64,000 nucleotides of DNA from Sideroxydans sp. (lineage in GTDB: Bacteria; Pseudomonadota; Gammaproteobacteria; Burkholderiales; Gallionellaceae): assembly GCA_024636935.1 (NCBI GenBank), contig JAGXGC010000022.1, positions 85,168 through 149,167 on the forward strand. The letters run 5' to 3'. Shown piece by piece: positions 63,118 to 64,000 of the stretch. Made by a program: the position numbers and the translations under genes. Position 1 is the first letter of the stretch; each line of letters starts with the position of its first letter. The notes below the pieces were generated by a model. That model did not search any database, was not told the DNA's origin, and saw nothing but the letters and a program-made list of their open reading frames with translations.

Positions 63118-63852
63118 CTAAATTTTCCTAGGGCTAAATGTTCGAGGAAAATATACGATTGCCTTAGGCTGGGTAAGCCGATATAGCTGAGCGGGTCGAT
63201 TGGCTCCAGCGCGTACTTTATCTATGGGCTCGACCAAGTTGGCTGCAAAAACTCTAGTCCTGAATGCGCTTTTCTCTATCGGACGCTCTAACACCACTTC
63301 ATACATGTGTTGTAGGTCAGTAAGTGTGAATTCTTCCGGCAAGAGATAAGCCGGCAAGGAAGTGTATTCGACTTTGTTGCGCAGCCTTTGTATTGCTGCC
63401 TCAAGAAGTTTGGCGTGGTCGAAAGCAAGCTTGGTTCCGACGCGTTGATTCGCTATTGGAAACCACTTCACATCCGAGTTCGGGGTGCCATCTGACGGAC
63501 TTTCCGGCGCAGGTATCAAGGAAAAATACACATGTGTAGCTGACCAACCTCGCGGATCGCGCTTGATTCCGCCCCAGCTTCCCACCTGTTCAAGATACGG
63601 TGATTTAACGCCTGTTTTTTCCTGTAGTTTGCGACGCGCGCAGCTCTCCAAATCTAGGTCCTTCTGCACATCAACAAATCCACCTGGCAACGCGCGCATG
63701 CCCTTAAACGGTTCATCCATTGTCTCCGGTCGCAAAACGAGCAGAACATGCAAACGCTCATCGATTACGGAAAATATCACTACGTCAACCGTCGAAAGCG
63801 GGCGCTCTATGACATGCGGATCAAAACTGGCTACTGGCTTAGTCATTTCCAT
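63118..63852 (-). CDS. NrtR-like transcriptional regulator with degenerate Nudix domain
   Basis: A 244-residue protein with an N-terminal Nudix domain (about 18-145) and a C-terminal winged-helix domain (about 155-235: LTDLQHMYEVVLERPIEKSA FRTR...). In the Nudix box (residues 57-82) two catalytic Glu positions are Lys (RRKLQEKTG for RELREETG), which fits NrtR-type regulators that bind ADP-ribose rather than hydrolyse it. The targets are usually NAD or sugar metabolism genes; none is adjacent in the window. No gene is supported from 63853 to the window end. Confidence 0.8.
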   Translation of the reverse strand: MEMTKPVASFDPHVIERPLSTVDVVIFSVIDERLHVLLVLRPETMDEPFKGMRALPGGFVDVQKDLDLESCARRKLQEKTGVKSPYLEQVGSWGGIKRDPRGWSATHVYFSLIPAPESPSDGTPNSDVKWFPIANQRVGTKLAFDHAKLLEAAIQRLRNKVEYTSLPAYLLPEEFTLTDLQHMYEVVLERPIEKSAFRTRVFAANLVEPIDKVRAGANRPAQLYRLTQPKAIVYFPRTFSPRKI

Positions 63853-64000
63853 AATCAGAATCAGTAGTGTCCGGTTAACTTACAAATTACCGAGCCAAGA
63901 TTGAGTATTGGCGGGGCTTGCAGAGCGATTTATTTTGGTGTCGATTTGAAATCAATTCACCCATATTCCAGTTCAAGTAACGTCCAGAGATTGAATTCTC

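Overview
The window reads as a chromosomal segment of a nitrogen-fixing betaproteobacterium. Gene content (Mo-nitrogenase with DraT control, several c-di-GMP enzymes, REPIN-type repeats) would fit a Nitrosomonadales/Gallionellaceae-like organism, but that placement is an inference from gene content, not a database result. No tRNA or rRNA gene was seen.

Positions 1-26.4 kb and 29.8-42.5 kb form a large nif region. On the minus strand lie nifHDK-nifT-fdxN-nifY plus three small genes (26.2 to 20.2 kb), a Mo transport block with two modA genes, modB, modC and an acetyltransferase (18.8 to 15.0 kb), an LRV iron-sulfur protein operon (12.0 to 10.3 kb) and nifE-nifN-nifX-rseC-DUF269-DUF683-fdxB-[2Fe-2S] ferredoxin (5.4 kb to the left edge). 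Sigma-54 type GG-N10-GC promoters can be read upstream of nifH, nifE, the LRV gene, modA, a plus-strand double-cache/CheW gene and a plus-strand SIR2-hemerythrin-nifZ-SagB operon. TGT-N10-ACA NifA-type sites accompany nifH, nifE and the divergent LRV/CheW pair, which appear to share one site. draT is divergent from nifH. The accessory genes (GST, Fe-S protein, ankyrin protein) continue the nif neighbourhood to about 42.5 kb.

The nif region is interrupted by foreign-looking pieces. A tight AT-rich operon at 5.6-8.3 kb encodes a HigB-like toxin, an XRE/ImmA-type antitoxin-protease and a Beta-family protein, and sits just upstream of the nifE control region. An AT-rich hybrid histidine kinase lies at 27.4-29.4 kb, and a c-di-GMP block (GGDEF, porin, GGDEF-EAL) at 32.0-38.2 kb. 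Four full palindromic REPIN-like elements are scattered through the region, one read in frame inside a SagB-type oxidoreductase gene.

From 42.6 kb the content changes. There is a secreted TPR-PDZ / coiled-coil / FecR trio, an EamA exporter behind a probable leader peptide and attenuator, an ectABCD ectoine/hydroxyectoine operon, a secreted nuclease, a membrane glutaredoxin, and a periplasmic binding protein overlapping a GGDEF-EAL gene. The last 8 kb (56-64 kb) is an AT-rich, decaying accessory zone. It holds a SMI1-like immunity gene with the tail of its probable toxin, BrnTA, a small tyrosine recombinase, two frameshifted or interrupted genes, a divergent cis-prenyltransferase, a small membrane protein and an NrtR-like regulator. 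A 102-bp dispersed repeat (three full and two partial copies) punctuates this zone, each copy lying after a gene in the gene's own orientation.
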